DNA of 64,000 nt from Drosophila persimilis (taxonomy: Eukaryota; Arthropoda; Insecta; Diptera; Drosophilidae). The stretch spans positions 1 through 64,000 of the forward strand of contig NW_020825312.1 of the NCBI RefSeq assembly GCF_003286085.1, read 5' to 3'. This document shows, piece after piece, positions 61,305 to 64,000 of the stretch. The position numbers and the translations under genes were made by a program. Numbering within the stretch: position 1 is the first letter of the stretch; each line of letters starts with the position of its first letter. A model generated the notes under the pieces. It searched no databases. It saw only the letters and a list, made by a program, of their open reading frames with translations, and was not told where the DNA came from.

Positions 61305-61334
<30 letters not shown>
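61305..61334. repeat. Poly-C run (30)
   Basis: An uninterrupted run of 30 C followed by GGCCCCCCC. Confidence 0.85.
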
Positions 61335-61336
<2 letters not shown>

Positions 61337-62789
61337 CCCCCCCTGCCCCTCTGTTAACCTTGTAATCTACATTTGAAGCGTCGTCCCCCACGCAATCTGT
61401 CGCTGTTCCCGTTCTGGCCATTGGCCCTGACACAATTGATACCCTAACACCGCCAAAGAAGGCCACGACTATGCCATCGCTCCCCAGGAAAGACACTCCA
61501 GAGTTCTACAGAGTCTTGGGCGTAGAGTATTTGAGGCTTCGGTCTCGCAGCCAGTGGATTTTCCTGCAGCTGCAGTTGACTTTTCTTTCTTCTGCTTGTT
61601 TTTTGGTTTTTTCTGGCGTAACTAATTTGTCGTCGGTACAAATGCGTTTAAAACGTTTGCTGAGCAGGGAAATTGATTTTGTCTCGTTGATCGCTTGCCA
61701 TTGGGGGAACACCTGCCGGAGTCGAGCAGGGGGCTGCTTTAAAGGGCAAGCCACAGCCTCATAAAGCCCTAATCCCCAAAGGCAGCTCCCCCACACACAG
61801 TACACAGTATCTTTGCCCAATTCTAGGAGTTGTAACCCCCGAAAATCCATTACAATTCCGCCAGTTTACCAGACATGAATCGAGCATTCCATTGACCATA
61901 AAACCCGCGACAACCCGACAGCCCCCCCCACCGGCGAATTTTTGGTTTATCAACCAATACAAAAGGCGGTTCTCTAATTAGCCACCGACTGAATGACGCC
62001 CCGAAGGAGCGGAGTGGAGGGAGGCACTGGCAGGAGGGAAAGGCATGCAATTGGCATGACATTGCCGTGTTGGACCCTGGACAAAGCCCCAAAACCGAAG
62101 CCAAAAATGATGGCGTGGCAGGGAGGGGGGCGACGGACAGGGGGGGGCTAGTCTAAGTCACTTGGTGTGGCATGTCGATGCGATGTTGATGGCGGCACGT
62201 AATGAGCGCATTACGCACCACGAACAGGGAGGACATGGACGAGTGCCTGGAGCAGCAGGACAAGACAGGAGTCTGGATGATAACAAGCCTGTCCTGCCCT
62301 GCCCTGTCCTGCCCTGCCCTGCCCTGCTCTGCCCTGTCGGCGGGGCACTCCACGGTCCGAATGCCTCGTTATCCTTGTCGCATTATCGCCTTAGCCAAAT
62401 ACCTGGCGCATCTTGAGTGTGCCACATTGTTACAATCAAGTCCAAGTCTCCGTGTCTCTCACTCTCTGTCTCTCTGTCTGTCTCTGTGGCTTCTCTAGTT
62501 GCCGGTGCTGTTGTGCACGCTCCGCTTTGTTGCCTGCGGTGAGGCTAAGGACAATGCCTCCACCTCCCACTGCCCCCTGCCCCCTGCCCACCGCCCCCCG
62601 CCCGGCTGTGTGCAACTGCAACTGCAGCAGCCGCCCTCGTTCCACTTACGCGTGTGTGTGCTCAAGTAGCGAAAGGCCCCAGGCAAGAAAATCAAGCGGT
62701 GCAACATTTGTTTTTATCTTTTTTTCTATGTTCCCAACAGCCTCCAACCCTCCACCGACCCCTTGGGATACACTGCAACGAAATTAAAC

Positions 62790-63740
62790 ACACAAATAAA
62801 TGCATCAATAAGTATATGGAAATTAAATTTTAAATTAAATAAAAAAAATAATAATAAATACTTTAAAATAATACAAAAATATTAAAAAAAAGTAAGAAAT
62901 AAAGAAATAGTAATAATAGATAAAAAAATTTATGATTAAAACAAAATAAATGCCTAATTAAATATATCAAAATTAAATAAATAATACTTACTTAAAATTA
63001 ATAAAAAAAAATGTTACAATTAAATTAAAATAAATACAAATAAAAATAAATAAAAAAATGTATATAAAATTGATAAAAATAAATCATTAATTCGTGTTCT
63101 TTGTATGGAAAACAATTCCCTAAAACAAAATAATCATAAATTAATACAAAAATATGTTACAATTAAAATTAAATTTAAATTTTGTTTGTTAAATGTAAAT
63201 AAATATAAAAATAACAACAGAATAAGAAGAATATAAATAAATAATTAATAAATAAAAATAAATAATTAATTCGTGTTTTTTGCATAAAGAACAACAACTT
63301 AAATAAAAATTAAAAAAATACAAATATTTAAACAAATTCAATTAAATTATTAGTTCGTGTTCGTTGCATAACAAAAAATTCATTCAAAAAAATTAGAATA
63401 AATAAATACAAAAATATATTAAAATTAAAATTTAATTTAATTTCAAATTTAAATAAGTAATAAAAAAAATAATTAGCAAATAAATTAATAGTTCAAAAAA
63501 AGAAATATTTAATTTGTTTTTTTTTTTTGCATACAAAAAAAATTCAAATATAAATATAAAATAAAATCTTAAAAATAAATAATTAATTAATTCGTATAAT
63601 TCACTTGTAAAAAATATAAAATTCGAGCTACCTCCGTATATAATTTATTAATTCATGAATGTATTTATTGTGGCATTTAATTAATTTATTAGTTATTTTT
63701 TATTATTTATATACAAATAAATATATCTTCGTATGGTTTT
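62790..63740. repeat. AT-rich island 12 (tandem unit around TTCGTGTTCTTTGCATA)
   Basis: Variants of AATTCGTGTTCTTTG(T/C)AT occur near 63090, 63269 and 63355, and AATTCGTATAATTCA occurs near 63592. ATACAAAAATATGTTACAATT-like sequence recurs near 63139 and 63407. Intervals range from about 85 to 235 bp, so the unit is irregular. No gene is seen. Confidence 0.75.
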
Positions 63741-64000
63741 TAAGGCATAGAATACAGGTGGCAACTATTTTCGTTCAGTGTGGCTCAAGTTAGCTAGTTT
63801 GGCGCTTTGCCAGCCCCGGTCTCAGGAGAAGCAGGTTGTGGCTGTGGAGGGGCGTCCCCGAAGCCGAAGGAAGCCAATGTGTTGCACTCATTTTAAGGCC
63901 ACGACGCACAGCTGAGCGGACAGCATTTTGCAACATGTTTCGGTGCACCGAAATGCAATGCAATGCAATGCCATGCCTCATGCCTCATGCCTCATGCCCC
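63741..64000. other. Noncoding end of window
   Basis: Ordinary sequence ending in short AATGC and ATGCCTC repeats (63953-63998). No gene is seen. Confidence 0.6.

Larger units (their letters stand above)
60641..62789. other. Noncoding stretch with homopolymers
   Basis: GATA repeats at about 60849-60874, 21 G at 61018-61038, 30 C at 61305-61334, a CCTGCCCTGTCCTGCC repeat at 62288-62338 and TCTCTGTCTG repeats near 62455-62490. No gene is seen; the 172-codon minus-strand frame here is built on the poly-C tract. Confidence 0.6.

Noticed and set aside
60978-61496. 172-codon minus-strand open frame
   Set aside because: Depends on poly-Gly/poly-Pro from the poly-C and poly-G runs.
1-64000. CRISPR arrays, prokaryotic operons, rRNA genes or LTR/LINE retrotransposon coding regions
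   Set aside because: None seen; repeats lack the spacer-repeat regularity of CRISPR, and no reverse transcriptase, integrase or gag-like frame is recognisable.

Overview
The window looks like euchromatic DNA from a Drosophila species. The only long conserved gene is a member of the DC-STAMP/sneaky family, with strong GC bias at third codon positions and one 69-nt GT-AG intron, a length typical of fly introns. The two RNA genes are standard insect nuclear tRNAs. The rest is microsatellites, poly-C/poly-G runs and AT-rich low-complexity blocks. The very frequent C/G homopolymers suggest the obscura group to me, but that is a guess from base composition and not a species assignment.

Layout. 1-18165: no convincing gene. 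It holds a T-rich TGGTATTTTT minisatellite (1071-1935), an AT-rich island (4115-5260), a foldback-type element with three direct units of about 490 bp and one inverted unit (9584-12231), and an A-rich minisatellite (16030-17105) that is the reverse complement of the first. 18166-20358 (+): the sneaky-type gene, a sperm membrane protein with a C4C4 RING-like tail. 20359-56895: noncoding DNA with a further A-rich array, eight AT-rich islands and two short nonautonomous DNA elements (41302-41925 and 42058-42462). 56896-56967 (+): tRNA-Pro(AGG). 59478-59613 (+): tRNA-Leu(CAA) with a 53-nt intron. It is followed at once by an AT-rich array whose units each begin with a copy of that tRNA's own 3' end. 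62790-63740: a last AT-rich island.

How it fits together. No operon-like or pathway relation links the three genes. The sneaky-type gene sits alone, with more than 18 kb of noncoding DNA upstream and more than 36 kb downstream. This fits either a gene nested in a very large intron or a gene desert; I could not find convincing exons of a host gene. The most distinctive property of the window is a set of about a dozen AT-rich islands (roughly 0.7-1.1 kb each) with fairly sharp edges. Where I could align them by eye, most are degenerate tandem arrays with units of about 100-400 bp, and each island has its own unit. The tRNA-Leu island shows that the founding unit came from the adjacent unique sequence.

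Limits: homology is judged from memory and by eye. Tandem periods are distances between anchor motifs that I located in the sequence. Small coding-like fragments near 5.3, 12.4, 35.3-35.9 and 37.1 kb are flagged as uncertain.
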